Positions 1 through 11,882 are shown, counted from the stretch's first letter. The stretch is DNA of 64,000 nt from Plutella xylostella (GCF_932276165.1 NC_063983.1:3727501-3791500); one strand, 5' to 3'. The notes: generated by a model from the letters alone, not told the origin. Translations and numbers: made by a program.

Positions 1-1010
1 GAGAAGCGTACTGTATTAAATATTTTAGCCCGTAAAATGATTCTTAGACATGTACAAAACATTTATCTTTATAAATACTAAAAATATCTAACACCCTAAA
101 CAACTAATCACGTATTTAGATAAGGATGTATCCTAAAATATACAATACACAAATACTGTTACCAAATCATTGGTAATAGAATGGAATCTGATTCCTTAAC
201 TTATTTTTTATTTACATTTTTATAAGAAACCAGTGACATTGTATGGACACTTCTAAACATATAAATTTTTATTTAAGTATATCAAAAGAACTAACTTATT
301 AGTTTTGACCATAATTTAGACACAAAAATAACTTTTAACATTGGTTATCATTATACATAGTATTTAGGCTTAATACTTGTGATTTGTGGTCTTATGATTG
401 GTACCATGTACCTACAAAATTAGGCCGAATTTAGGAAATATTAACATAGCTGTTTTTTGTAGCGAAATATATTTTCTTTTAGAATATTCATACGAATACT
501 TGTTATATTTTTACTAATTTCTTGTATGAAGGTTTGATGTTAATCTTAAAGTTGGAGAGGTAAATGATAACATGTTATGTTAGAGGATATCTCCACCATA
601 AGATGTGAGCCGGCCAGATATATTATGGACTAAGAGTCATTATCGTTATAAGATTGAATACAAATTGTTATGTTTGATTTTAATTAAATTGAACTGTATC
701 TAAACATGAAATGCAATGCATCAGTTGAAAGCGTAAGATAAATATATCTACTAGCATATTGTACTTCACTTAATTTGTAAATGTTTACTTTTGAGTAACA
801 GTGGAGTGCAGCATGCATACCTATAGTGCCTGTTTCACTATGTCTAGATAAAATTTATCTGTGTAATAAAAATCATGTTGGTGACAGTATGGCTTTCATC
901 CCACACATAACCTTTATCAAACATTGAGAAACAGAGGCTTAGCATAGTATTTGAATACAATTTTACTAAAATAATACCTACTCCCTCAATAATATGAAAT
1001 GTTTAAAATG
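1..1010. other. AT-rich intergenic DNA, no gene seen
   Basis: No ORF with family resemblance was found on either strand. The DNA is AT-rich. It may be the 3' UTR or downstream flank of a gene lying to the left of the window, since an AATAAA occurs on the plus strand near 1465, but no coding sequence supports that. Confidence 0.4.
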
Positions 1011-1275
1011 GACGACCGAATGGCGTAGTGGTTAGTGACCTGACTACTGAGCCGATGGTCCCGGGTTCGATTCCCGGCTGAGGCAGATATTTGTTTAAAA
1101 CACAGATATTTGTTCTCGGGTCTTGGATGTGCCCGTAAAATGGCAATAGGCACGCCCCCTATTACATTGGGACTGACATAACACTCTGGCGAAAAGTGGG
1201 TGCAGCAATGCACCTCTGCCTACCCCGCAAGGGAGTACATTAGTACAAGGCGTGAGTGCGTGTGTGTGTGTTTAA
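1011..1275 (+). repeat. tRNA-derived SINE, copy 1
   Basis: The head is tRNA-like: an A-box-like GTAGTGGTTAGTGACC, then a perfect T-arm/B-box (CCGGGTTCGATTCCCGG), followed by GGCAGATATTTGTTTAAA and a unique body. The body ends in the TGCACCTCTGCCTACCCC segment common in lepidopteran SINEs and a GT-rich tail. A second copy of the same head lies at 57434. It is not called a tRNA gene because the acceptor stem does not pair. Confidence 0.75.
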
Positions 1276-1587
1276 AATGGTCACTAACTAAATGGAATGG
1301 ATTTGACTTTAGTATGATGTCAATAACGGACTATATTAATGACTATAAATGACACTGGGAGCTAATTGTATTAGTAAAATTGATTCATTAACATTCCTTA
1401 TGGAATGCACATGTATAATAACATGTCTTTTTTGACATTATAGTTATGTAATCTTGTAATAAGCACAATAAAGTGTTAATTTTTCTCTTAGTTTTTCTTT
1501 CATTTACTTCCTCTTATTCCTACTTTAATAATCTAAGATGAGAATATATGTTCGAATGAGACAGATACCAATTAAATTATCAGTATT

Positions 1588-2598
1588 TTATTTTTTCTTA
1601 ATTCTATTTGGATTATTAGTAAATTTTTTAACAATCATATTCATGTAAGACTTTGAACTCTGCTTCTTTTCAGATAAATGAGAAAATTCAATAAAGTCTT
1701 GTCCAACAAATCCAGTTCTCTTTGTTAATGGATTGCTGACTGCAGATGGGTTAAACACTCTAGTTTTCTTGGATGTCCTGTACAAGTAAGTAAATGGGGT
1801 GGCCTTGGTTTCTAACTGAGCTACTGATGTTTCATCATCAACATCCATTGCTGGTTCCTGGTTAGTTTCCACTTTCTGTGGCACTTTATAGCGATGAGAA
1901 AGTTCATTCACCTTGTCCTTTAGCTTTGATACAGTTCCAACATCTTTTTTTAATCCAAGGCAACATGTTGGAAAACCAAAGTTTTCAGTGCTGATTTTCT
2001 TCAGTTCTTTCAAACAAACAACTGGTATTTTCGAGCTGACACATCCTTCTACAATATGGTGAACTAAAATCCTTGGGTTCACATCAGCATCAATAATTAT
2101 ACCCTCACAGTCATCGCTTTCTATTGATCTTGCACATTTTGATATACCAAATAGAAGTCCTTCAACTTTACTGTAAAAGACCAAAACTCCAGTTAGTGAA
2201 TAGTGAACACAAATTTGGGGTTAACTTTTAAATGTTACAATACTATCAAAGTGAAATATTAATTTAAAGTACTTACTTTAATGTAGGCGCCTTAGGACGA
2301 TGTTCTTTGGGAATTTCTTTAATTTCAGACCAGTGTGGCTTCTTGAACTCAGGAATTTCAACTTTATATTGTCTTATTACATTCTCGAGTTGAGAACAAT
2401 GATCTTCAGATAATGCTGGCCTGTTAACAAAACACAGTGATTTAATTTCTTCTATAAAGTGTAGTATAAGTGAACACGTAAAATGAATGATACAAACCAA
2501 AACACTGGATCGGGTCTACATAAAATATTTTTCATACTTTTCTTGATCTTTCCCTTGCTGATAGATTTTTTATTTTTCTTTAATGTTTCGGCTTCCAT
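1588..2598 (-). CDS. Ribonuclease P/MRP subunit p38-like (L7Ae-fold RNA-binding protein)
   Basis: Three exons: 2498-2598, 2277-2420 and 1588-2170 on the minus strand, joining in phase to 275 aa. The start ATG at 2598 opens a lysine-rich N-terminus (MEAETLKKNKKS). The joins restore the PVFWPALSEDHC and PTLNKVEG stretches. Residues about 82-165 show an L7Ae/Gadd45-type core (GIIIDADVNPRILVHH, then a hydrophobic strand with IPVVCLKEL), the fold that binds kink-turn RNA. Length and layout fit Rpp38, the protein subunit of nuclear RNase P and RNase MRP that helps process tRNA and rRNA precursors in the nucleolus. The basic tail (NPNRIKKK) fits RNA binding. NHP2 or ribosomal L7Ae proteins are much shorter, so Rpp38 is preferred. 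The family call rests on motif reading alone. Confidence 0.7.
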
Positions 2599-3911
2599 TG
2601 TGCTATCCAGTGTTAATCTTCCAACATAGAAAACAATGTTTATTTTAAATTTTTAGATGCGAAACGAAATTACAACCCAAAAGCAAAACAACGTGTTTTT
2701 GACACTGACAGTACACAGTAGTGACGAGTGACGGCTCGGCCACAGAGTAACCTTGCATCAAGTCAGTGTTGGCGTTATTATTCGGAGACATACCACATCT
2801 TTCTAAAAACACTATCACAAAGCAGCCGGTGCACCAGTTGTAAAATACGGGTGTATTAAGTTTGACATTGTGTATCTGCCTGGCATCGTAGTTCCGAAAG
2901 AGAAGCTATTTCAATGGGGATTTATTCTTTCAGAAGCCTAATGTGTTAGTTATCAGCTATTTCATACCTATCTTAATCAATTATTTACCTACGATACCAG
3001 CCCGAAAGATTAAATCCAGAAGTTGGTTAGGGTTAGAGCCTAGGGCACAGGGGGTAGTTACTTACGTAGTTAATTATATCTAGGTATACACATATATGCA
3101 AATATCCAGGTTCGCTTTGATAAATCGTAAAATGCCTTTCTTTTGCATGTATTGGTATTTCCTTCTTCCGTCCTTTGTCCATCCAGCAACAGTGTATTTT
3201 TTTATCTCTGAGAGCAACGACAAAGAAATATCTTCCATCTACATACATAACTAGGTAGGATGTAAGTATCTTTGACTTCAAGTGTTTTCGGCATAGCACA
3301 TAGGTAGTACTATAACTTTAAAGTAAAAACTACCCACATTCTTTCATAAATGTCTGGTGGTTACATAATGGATGTTTGTTTTTAGGTAGGATTCTAGATA
3401 AACAGTCATATTATGAAATCGATATATCCTAGTATCCATTCTCCATTCGATAATAGTTAATAGGTGTTCCCGTTTTTATAAGTCGCCAATATTCTCATTT
3501 CAAAATGCAGTTTGAAGTGAGTTTGAAAGTTCCGTTATACTGGTTACACCAGGTGAGTCCCTCCAATTCAAACGAATAGACCCATAAGCATTATACCAAT
3601 CGTTAGATCAAAGTCTAATTCAAAAGTTCCCATGTCGTATAAGTTATCTACGAAGGGTGGGCCCCTAGGAGAAATCACTGCACTCGGAAATAGAACTGCA
3701 AAAAAGGATGCGTTTTTTTGTATGCGTTCGGGCCTTTTGGCGAAAATCTTATTGTTCATTTCGGGTGGGGGTTCATAATAAGGGTTTGTCGGGTAATGAA
3801 ATTTTTACCTGAGCTTCGAGCAATGCAGTTTGCTTTCGTGTTTAAAGATTTTAGTTTAGTGCGCGCTGTTCATTGGATTACAGACTAGAATTACGATTTT
3901 GTTTCGTTGTG
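2599..3911. other. Divergent intergenic region between the Rpp38-like and BEN-A genes
   Basis: The two genes point away from each other, so this 1.3 kb holds both promoters. Near the Rpp38-like start is a TTTTTGACACTGACAG stretch (about 2695-2712), a TGACA/TGTCA type motif also seen upstream of the CEP162-like gene and of the MULE-derived ORF. The ORFs here (for example 3033-3299 and 3568-3759) show no family resemblance. The BEN-A 5' UTR probably covers about 3840-3911. Confidence 0.4.
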
Positions 3912-6900
3912 ATGTCGAAGTTAAGTGGAAGGTGGTTGTTGGTGGAATGGGGTGACGGGAACTCGAGTGTCGTGAATGTGCGGGCGCTGGTGGATGGAGA
4001 CCGGGAGCTGAAGGTAGACGACGAGGTGGTCATCGGTCGCAGGGGCGGGCGGACTCGGCGCGGGAAACTTGTTAACGTGTCGGGTAGGTACTTTTAAGAA
4101 TCTATAGAGCTTATTGGGCTTATATCACATAAGCATGAACCGTTATTGGTCCAATATTTAATCTATCTTATACCTACTTAACTTAGAATAAACAAAATTT
4201 ATATTTTATCGCCAGATTAATATCTGAATAATTAATGTGCCTTTTCAATTTAATATGTAGTACTTACTTTCTTACTTACCTACCTAATACCTACCTACTC
4301 GTCTACCCTACGGTCATCGGATTTGATCGGATCTAAATCAGATGTGAATAAGAGCGGCCGGCGGCCGGGGCAGTCCAATACTCTACCTCTTCTGCTTACA
4401 ACGAGCTATGTGTCGGTAACATCTGAACACACTCGTCATCTGATTCCACTTTCGTCAGGATTCCATTCCTTTTTCAAACCACTTCACTCCTCACACTCCC
4501 TCACATTCCAGACGACCGCGCGTGGCTGCAGCAGCAGGTGATCACCATCACGGCGGAGCCCGAGCCGACGCCGCGGCTGTACGACGAGCCCGACCCCGGC
4601 GCGGGGGACTTCTCCGCCAGCGACTCCGAGTGGGGGCCCGACTCGCCTGACTCCAGCGACTCGGAAAAAGAGGTAAGATAGCTAGTTACCTAAAGTCTGT
4701 TTTTTAATCTCAGATAATAAAATGACAGATTCTAAAAGGTTCATCAAAAGTCGATTGTCCGCCTTAATCACGGGACAATCGACTGTTTATGAACCGTTCC
4801 AAATCTGTCAATTTATGGCGACTTGCACAAACATATTAAATCTAGACTTAGTATTAAATCTCGATTTATGCCATAAATTTATATAAATAGAATATATATA
4901 ACTAACATTTCTTAAATCGAGATTAGACACTAAATCTATTTATTTTACACTTTGATGCATGTCACCCACAAAGTCTGTTTTAAAATATCAGATACTAAAT
5001 GGTCAGATTCTGAACCTTTTAATTTACCCACTTAATCGCGGGATAGTCGACTGTTGATGAACCAGACTACATTCACTGACATTATAATTATTTATTTGTC
5101 TACATACTTACTGACAATAATTCAACTGAGACAGGCTGTTACAATACCCTTGCTGTTATACCTACGTCATTTGGGCGAGCTTCTTTTGTGGGCCTTGCAG
5201 GGTGTTGGTAAAGTGGTATAGTAAGCCGAAAAGTCAGGAGGTAATATGGATGACCCTCTGAGACATGCCTTTCGGCTCACTATACCACATTTGAAACACC
5301 CAGTATAAATATATATATGAGCAGCTGCTCCCTCCCTACTTACTTCGTCCGTCCCTACTTCCAGAGTCGATGATACTCGCTTTGCAGTGGGGATGCGCTA
5401 TATTACCTTCGTATCTCCATAAAATCAATTAACTAAAGCCCAAATAACGCATCGCGCATCTCAGATGATTCCTATATTCAACGTAAACGTAAAATGTGTT
5501 TTTCTTAATTACCTAACCTACCTAGGTAGTTACTTTGTTAACATAAGGTCAATGACTTTAAATCGTCAATCATTTAATTAATGTACCTATGTAAGTATGT
5601 TTGTACTTATATAGGTTACATCCTGGTTTCGGTAATGTGCCAACGACTAACGGCAATCGTATCACAATAGCTTCATCAATTAAAAAACATGTGTGAACAA
5701 TTTATTGCCAAACCACTAATTGGTGTACTTACAAAAATTCTTGCGGTTAAGTATCTAATTAGTTTAAAAAACCATTTTAATTCCAGACCCAATCCAAAAG
5801 AATCAAAATAGAAGCCATAAAGAAACAGTACAGCAACAGAAGTATCAAGAAGTCCCGGACACCGACATTACGGGCCGAGGCCGTAATTCCAGCGAGCATG
5901 CACACAAACAACGCCAACCAATCGCTAGGACATGCTAAAGTTAAGAAGAGAAAGCTTCAAGAGGCAAGACGAAGCCTGCCAGTGGAACAAGCCATACCTG
6001 ACTCTACTCGCAGCCAATCAAAACCGAGGAAAAGACCTCAAGGAGCCATACCCAATGGAAACATAACAGTCAGTGCTGAAGAATTCGCCAAAGTTAAAAG
6101 AGACCTCAGCGAGTTCAGAAATATGCTAAAGCTAATCAAAGACACTGTTGCTAGTCTAAGAACAACAATTAATCCAGACCATTTGTATGAAACGGTATAC
6201 GCCAGTGTGACACCTTCTAAGGAGATACCTCGACCTCCAGAAGTAAATGACGAGGAACTGGTTGAAGTCATAGTACCTGAACCTGAAGAAATAGTCGAAC
6301 CAGTCAAAGTATTAAGAGAAGCCATGAAACTCGCCAAAATAGTAAAACCAGTCAAGTATGGATTAATTAAACATAATTCGAGTAAAGCAGACGCAGTCGT
6401 GGAAAAGGCGAATACACATATAGGAACGAAACGGCCTGCTTCAAATCAAACGACTAACTCTAGTGACAGTCCAGCACATGCTTCTATAATTAATGACGAA
6501 ATGGTAAGGAAATCTCCATTACATACAAGTTTTACAGAGACATAATATAGGTAGGTAAGTACTTAGATATAGAATTTCAGTATCTTCCTGTTATCAGTTC
6601 TCAGAGAAGAAGCATTATGTCTTGTTGTTACCATTTTCAAAAATAAATACTTACAATTATTTTCAGGTTCCTATTGGAAGCGGGAAGACCATGGTACCAA
6701 AGTATGTGTATTCTAAGATCAAATGGGACTCCTACACGGCGGCAACGCGCAAACTCCTCATGACTGTGTTTCCACGAAGGTAAGACATCTTCTAGATTGG
6801 GCCTTAGATTAACAATAAGTATACGGAAAGCCATAGATTAATATCTGATATCCTAAAACCATTCCAGTAATTACAGCAGTTACCATTGTTACATTTTTGA

Positions 6901-7810
6901 ATTATTTACCTTGAAAAGCAAACATAGCAAAGTAAGGAAATTAGTTTTTATTACCCTCAGTAAAACCTTACTATTTTAATGCTTTTTTGTTTTGTTTATC
7001 TTACTACCTGACTCCCGACAGCTGCCAACGCTCGCTCATTACTATTGTTTCCTCAAAATAAACAATTAATAATCCCTATTGTTTTTCCTTTCAGAATCCT
7101 GGCTACGCATTCTTTAACCGGCAAGCAGTCCCCTGCGTTCGCAGACAGGCCGGCGAAGCTCTGTCTGGATCAGAAGAAGGTGACCGACATCATCATGACC
7201 GTCACCAGGAACTGCAATGTCAAGGAACGACTTGTCAGGTTAGTAGTGTAGGCTATAGGGAGTTATTATTAGATTCATCAGCGAATGATAATCCGCTGCT
7301 GGACATAGGCCTATCCCAAGGAGCGCCACAACACTCGGTCCTCGGCCTTCCTCATACAGCCACTACCGGCTATCCGCCTAAGGTCGTCGGTCTAGCGGGC
7401 AGGAAGCTATGTATTTTCCATCAATCAAATGTTAGAGTCCTAACTTTCCCGAATTTGCGTAACTTCTAGGTATTTATTTAGATAAACTATTGTAAAACAT
7501 ACCAGCGTAAAAAGGTCACATAATAAGCTATATACCTTTACGGTAAAGGCTTCACCTATTTATCTATTTGTAGAAACCCGCCTTTTCACTTGCGTCAATT
7601 AACAGATCCGTTAATTAGGAACTCCAACTTATAGTAATTAACATAACTAAACACCTTTTCTACAGGGCCGCCATAACCACGAAATGCGCTGACGAGAACA
7701 AAATGCTGCGAATGAGGAGCAAGATTCAGAAGACTAAGGAAGCTGGTTCCACCCCCTTCCGCATCCTCAACAATCAGGAGAATCTACCACCAGAGAACGC
7801 TAAACGCTAA
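3912..7810 (+). CDS. BEN-domain protein A with BEND5-like N-terminal module
   Basis: Six exons: 3912-4083, 4512-4672, 5787-6503, 6667-6779, 7095-7238 and 7666-7810. All phases fit and give 483 aa. ATG 3912 is the first in-frame ATG. Residues 1-70 (WLLVEWGDGNSSVVNV...KVDDEVVIGRR) resemble the small N-terminal beta module of BEND5-type proteins. An acidic Ser/Asp patch (about 85-111), a basic linker and a short coiled-coil (about 205-235, EEFAKVKRDLSEFRNMLKLI) follow. The BEN domain covers about 350-465: VPIGSGKTMVPKYVYSKI, then KLLMTVFPRRILATHSLTG, then KVTDIIMTV. BEN domains bind DNA or chromatin, and insect examples (Insensitive, Elba1/2) act as repressors and insulator factors; the exact role here is unknown. 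MITE copies sit in intron 2 and in the 3' UTR. The next gene is a tandem paralogue. Confidence 0.85.
4692..5070. mobile_element. Two decayed copies of a palindromic MITE in BEN-A intron 2
   Basis: Copies at about 4692-4820 and 4968-5068 share the arm GTCTGTTTT-AATCTCAGATA, the ACAGATTCT core and a TCGACTGTT-GATGAACC right arm with the intact copy at 7824-7975. The first keeps most of the stem; the second is truncated on the right. Confidence 0.75.
5200..5301. mobile_element. Short inverted-repeat MITE in BEN-A intron 2
   Basis: About 102 bp. Left end GGGTGTTGGTAAAGTGGTAT and right end, read inward on the other strand, GGGTGTTTCAAATGTGGTAT; both continue into AGTRAGCCGAAA. It is unrelated to the neighbouring TAAAG-CTG MITE. 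No clear target duplication was found. Confidence 0.6.
7270..7395 (-). repeat. RTE-type LINE 3'-end fragment
   Basis: Minus-strand reading matches the 3' tail of the RTE fragment at 35050-35235 (CTTGGGATAGGCCTATGTCCAGCAG-like tract, then ATTCGCTGATGA). It lies in BEN-A intron 5. Such 5'-truncated tails are very common in Lepidoptera. Confidence 0.6.
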
Positions 7811-7823
7811 CCCTAGACGTTTG

Positions 7824-7975
7824 TAAAGACTGTTTTTTTAATCTCAGATACTAAATTGACAGATTCTGAACGGTTCATCAACAGTCGACATATCGTTCTA
7901 TTGGCGGTACAATCGACTGTTGATGAACTGTTCAGAATCTGTCAATTTAGTATCTGAGATTAAAAACAGACTTTA
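7824..7975. mobile_element. Intact palindromic MITE in the BEN-A 3' UTR
   Basis: About 152 bp, almost wholly self-complementary. The left arm starts TAAAGACTG and runs through AATCTCAGATACTAAATTGA and CAGATTCTGAAC to CAACAGTCGA. The right arm is its reverse complement and ends CAGACTTTA. It begins 14 bases after the BEN-A stop codon, so the mRNA would carry a hairpin with a stem of roughly 60 bp. Two decayed relatives are in intron 2. Confidence 0.85.
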
Positions 7976-8033
7976 GTATAAGCTACCGTAATACCATCGA
8001 CACACATAAGTCGTTTATCAAACTTAACACACT

Positions 8034-8113
8034 CGGAAGCAATGAAAAAGTTCCAGTGTCATAATTATGATACGTCAATGGCTGGTGGAGCTTTTTCGTT
8101 GCTCGTGAGTATA
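8034..8113. mobile_element. Short solo relative of the CACTCACGGGC mariner-type MITE
   Basis: Contains GCAATGAAAAAGTTCCAGTG on the left and CTTTTTCGTTGCTCGTGAGT on the right, matching the termini of the elements at 56890 and 62547 with almost no internal sequence. Confidence 0.5.
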
Positions 8114-8284
8114 TTTCAGATCGTACTTAAAAGTTGTTAGATTATACAGATAAGCAATGCTGCTTGGATTGTTTTTTGCTATTGTGCGAGATGATGATAC
8201 GGCCGAAGTGTCAATAAGACTGTTAGGTATGAGCCCCAAAAATAAAGAAACAATATTAAAATGGCGGCCGGCGTTACACAAGGC

Positions 8285-8438
8285 TGAGGCCACACGAGCG
8301 TAATTTTGTGAGTTGTGCGCGGCAGAAAAGTGTTCGCGGGGACGAGGGAAGCGAGTAACTTCCCCGCCTACGCCTCCCTCGTCCCCGTGCAACTTTTCTG
8401 CCGCGCACAACTCACAAAATTACGCTCGTGTGGCCTCA
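8285..8438. mobile_element. Foldback (long-palindrome) element
   Basis: A 47-base arm beginning TGAGGCCACACGAGCGTAAT and ending GGCAGAAAAGT is repeated perfectly in inverted orientation at 8392-8438. A further GGGGACGAGGG pairs nearer the centre, leaving a loop of about 30 bases. It lies between the two BEN genes. No coding content. Confidence 0.8.
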
Positions 8439-8734
8439 CCCTAAGTGGGAGTAGGTAGAAGTGTTGACATTCGAGATGAAATAGCATGAGTCCGTCAGTC
8501 ATTTTGATATTGTTTTTGTATTAGCTAACAAGAACAAATTGAACTTTGATTATTTTTAATTTATAAATAGAATTTCACGTGTGATATACGCAGTTACAGA
8601 TTAATGTGTATTAGTTAGGTGCTTACCTAATGTTATTTTGTTAATGAATGAGATAAGTACATTTTGTATACGATGTATAATTTAAATAAAATTACAATCA
8701 ACTAACACTGCTATCTTTATTTATTCCCATTAGT

Positions 8735-9170
8735 TAGGTTCTGCTCTACATAAGTTAGGTCGTGCTCTGCATTTATTAATTTCTGCTCTACAGTAATAAG
8801 GTTCTGCTCTACAATACTTTGGTTGTGCTCTACATTAGTTCTGTTATGTAGAGCTGAACCTGAATAATGTAGAGCTGAACCAAACTTATTATTAAGGGTT
8901 TGCTCTACATTCGTTTTCTTCTGCTCTAAATTATTTAGTTTCTGTTCTACATTATTTAGATTCTGCTCTACATTAGTTTGATTCGGCACTACATGAGTTA
9001 TGATGTGCTCTACATTACTTAGTTTCTGCTCTACAATGTAGACCACAGAACCCAACTAATGTAGATCACAAGCAAACGAATGTAGAGCAGAACCTAATTA
9101 ATGTAGACCAGAACATAAGTAATGTAGAGCAGAACCTTATTAATCTAGACCAGAACCTAACAGAATACCT
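8735..9170. repeat. Minisatellite of about 20 bp units in alternating orientation
   Basis: Units of the form TCTGCTCTACATTAGTTAGG are arrayed on the plus strand at about 8740-8850 and 8895-9045, and in inverted orientation (ATGTAGAGCAGAACCTAA) at about 8855-8890 and 9045-9165. The repetitive minus-strand ORF at 8717-9055 (reiterated NVEQ) is a by-product of the array. Confidence 0.8.
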
Positions 9171-9649
9171 AACTAATTAGACTTTTTTTGTTATTGAGCA
9201 AATTTATTTTTTAAAAGGTATTCGGTATTTGGCTGATACTGTCTGTTTATCAATTTCATTTTTGTTATAGTCAACAGCTAGGCTAGCTAACTTCTTATGC
9301 ATAGGTGCTTCGACAATCATTATACGGAGACCAAGCATAAATACAATAAGAATACCTAACAAAGTACTTACCAGGCTTCCTTTCCCAACTTCTTAGATCC
9401 AGTCGAGCTAGTTGCCGACCAATTTGAATGCCCGAAGTCGCAGCGTCTACCTACAACTCAAGGCTAAACAAAAGAAAGCTCTTTCCTAGAAATGGCCTTT
9501 TGTGCATACTTTATGGTCTTCAGCTTTCGGACAGGATAGTGAGGGAATAGGGAGGGGTGGGGAGGGTACCGAGGCGGTACCTGAACGTTCAGCTATGGGT
9601 TGCAAAAGCGAATTAGATTCAGTGTTTTTTACATGTCCGGTAAGGGTGG

Positions 9650-9729
9650 GTGCCTAAAGCTGTGGTATAGTGGACTGTTGTTACTTGTGTTGTGTGTGAT
9701 TGTTTGTGTATTTTAGTGATACTTTTGAG
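9650..9729 (+). other. Probable non-coding first exon of BEN-B
   Basis: GAG|GTAAGTTA at 9729/9730 is a strong donor, and TTTTTTTCCAG|ATC at 10097/10098 is a strong acceptor 55 bases before the BEN-B start codon. Together they suggest a 5' UTR exon ending at 9729 and a 368-base UTR intron. The transcription start is not visible. Confidence 0.45.
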
Positions 9730-10152
9730 GTAAGTTATTTTATTTACTATACATGTAGGTACTTACTCTTATTCTACTTGAAATTTTTGCACGATTTAAT
9801 ACTAACGTAATTATAATACAAACACTTTAAAATCCAATTAATTTGAGGGTTTAAGTAATTTTAACATTCCAAAACTCAAAAAAAGCCGTTAAATTTAACA
9901 TTTTGTATAAAGAAGCATAGCTTTACATCTTCTCAGTCGTCTAGGTCATTCTCAAGAAATACCTACCTACCTACCTTACCCAATAAGTACCTACCTACTT
10001 ACTTTTAATATTTTTTGTGATCAACATAAACATAAAAAGTTACTTAACTATAGGCGGCACATCGAATAGGATCTAAACCAATATCCTTTTTTTCCAGATC
10101 AGAATCTAATAAAAAGAATCATACAAAAATAATCTACTGCAAAACCGTCACA

Positions 10153-11882
10153 ATGAGTGACATCGAAAACTTCATAGTGCCGGTACACGCGGCAGAACCG
10201 GGGCCAGTTGCTGAGGAGCGAGCCATACGGGAAGTGCCCGTGTCCAGAGACGAACTCAGACGAGTCCAGAAGGAAATGGCACAATATAAAGACATGATCA
10301 AACACCTCAAGGAACTAGTGATAGACTTGAAGGACACAATCCGCGAAATGCACGAAACAATGAATGAGAATCGCCCGTCCTTCTCTACCGATAGCGGAAA
10401 CGTATCGTCAGAAAAGAGACGCAAGGCTGCAGCCTTAGCCGCGGCCACTGAAGGCGAATGTGTAGTCAAAGAAATAGCCGTAGGGGACGAAACTCTGACA
10501 CCCGAAGAACCTGCTGATACAACGCTAGTTCCTACTGAAGAAGAAAGGCCAATTAAACAATTGCTGTATGGCATTATTAGACGCAACCCCAATAAAGTAC
10601 GCAAAAACTATGACAAAGAAAATTCCAATATGACTCAAAGTATACATGAAATTGTCAATGGAAGTTCTGCTAAAGATAAGAAGCCGGAAACACCTAAAAG
10701 GGCCGCGTTGAAACCCGTCAATGCAGTGGCGGTTTGGGCTGAGGATTATTTGCACAAGAAAAAGAAGGCCATATTCAAAGCTGGACAAGAACAGATGAGT
10801 GCTAAAGTGGTAAGAACAATCGAACATTATTTATTTCTTCTTCATTGATTCACTAAACACAGATTTCTGTAATTAGTATTGATATTTAATGAAACCATCC
10901 TCTATTCCAGATTCCAATTGGTAGCGGTATTACAACAGTCCCGAGAGACGTTTATACAAAGATCAATTGGAGCTCCTACACGATCGCCACCCGCAAACTT
11001 CTTATGGCTGTCTTCTCGAGAAAGTAAGTCTAAATAAACTAAATTATTTTCCATTATTACAATGTCAAGAGCCTATGTATCACGTACATGTCAAGGTGTC
11101 CTTAACCAGGTCACAATATTAATATGAAATGTTCTTATTTTTCCAGAATCTTGGCAACTCATTCTCTGACTGGCAAGGCGTCCCCCGCATTTGCCAATAA
11201 GCCCGCCAAGCTCTGTTTGGATCCGAGGAAAGTGGCCGATATCATTATGACAGTCGCAGAAAAGTGCAAAGTGAGGGATAGCTTTGTAAGGTATGTACCG
11301 ATTGTGTTCATGAAGAGAAAGGGTTTCTACCTGCGTTTGCGCAGGTAATACAAACTGTACTTTATCTCCTTTGTGTTTTTTTATCTTTACACTATTGAAA
11401 GGTTTACTAGTAACTAGTTTATACCTTGTACGCTGCTGGTGTTCCTATTTGAATAAATATTAGAATATTAATAAACAAATAAATAAATACCACGATATGA
11501 TTCATTTCAAAGTTATCATCTGTAATCTGAATCTGGCAGTGTGCGATTTGTTCAGGTGTACGAGTACCTACTGCCACTTCAGAAACCCTCTATCTATCTA
11601 ATACAATACATTCCGATCCAATTCAAATTAAATAAATTGTGTTAACACTTATATGTAGGTAAGTACCTAACCAGGGAATCGATTGGAAAGTTATTTTTAG
11701 CAGATTTTTTTCTGGGGAAAGTTTACTGCTTAAATTCCTCTTTATACCTATGTAAAGCTTGACATTGCTCCAGCTATTTTTTACTAAACTATATTTTACC
11801 TTACAGGAATGCTATAACAACAAAGTGTGCCGATGAAAACAAAATGATGCGCATGCGACTGAAAAGAAATAAGACCGCTTGA
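10153..11882 (+). CDS. BEN-domain protein B (tandem paralogue of BEN-A, no N-terminal module)
   Basis: Four coding exons, 10153-10809, 10911-11023, 11147-11290 and 11807-11882, give 329 aa. The ATG lies in a good context (CACAATGAG). Residues about 33-78 form a coiled-coil (DELRRVQKEMAQYKDMIKHL and onward). The middle is low-complexity and charged. The BEN domain is about 219-320: IPIGSGITTVPRDVYTKI, KLLMAVFSRKILATHSLTG, KVADIIMTVAEKC, NAITTKCADENKMMRMR. The two internal BEN exons are exactly 113 and 144 bases long, as in BEN-A, so the genes arose by duplication. BEN-B lacks the BEND5-like N-terminal module and most of the C-terminal tail. By family it is expected to bind DNA in the nucleus and act in repression or boundary function; that part is inference. 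Confidence 0.85.

Noticed and set aside
1020..1095. Possible tRNA gene (A and B boxes, perfect T-arm)
   Set aside because: The acceptor ends do not pair, and the same head with a SINE body recurs at 57434, so it is a SINE head.
8717..9055. 112-residue ORF of NVEQ-type repeats
   Set aside because: It is the translation of the strand-switching minisatellite. It has no gene context, and the array is equally ordered in other frames.
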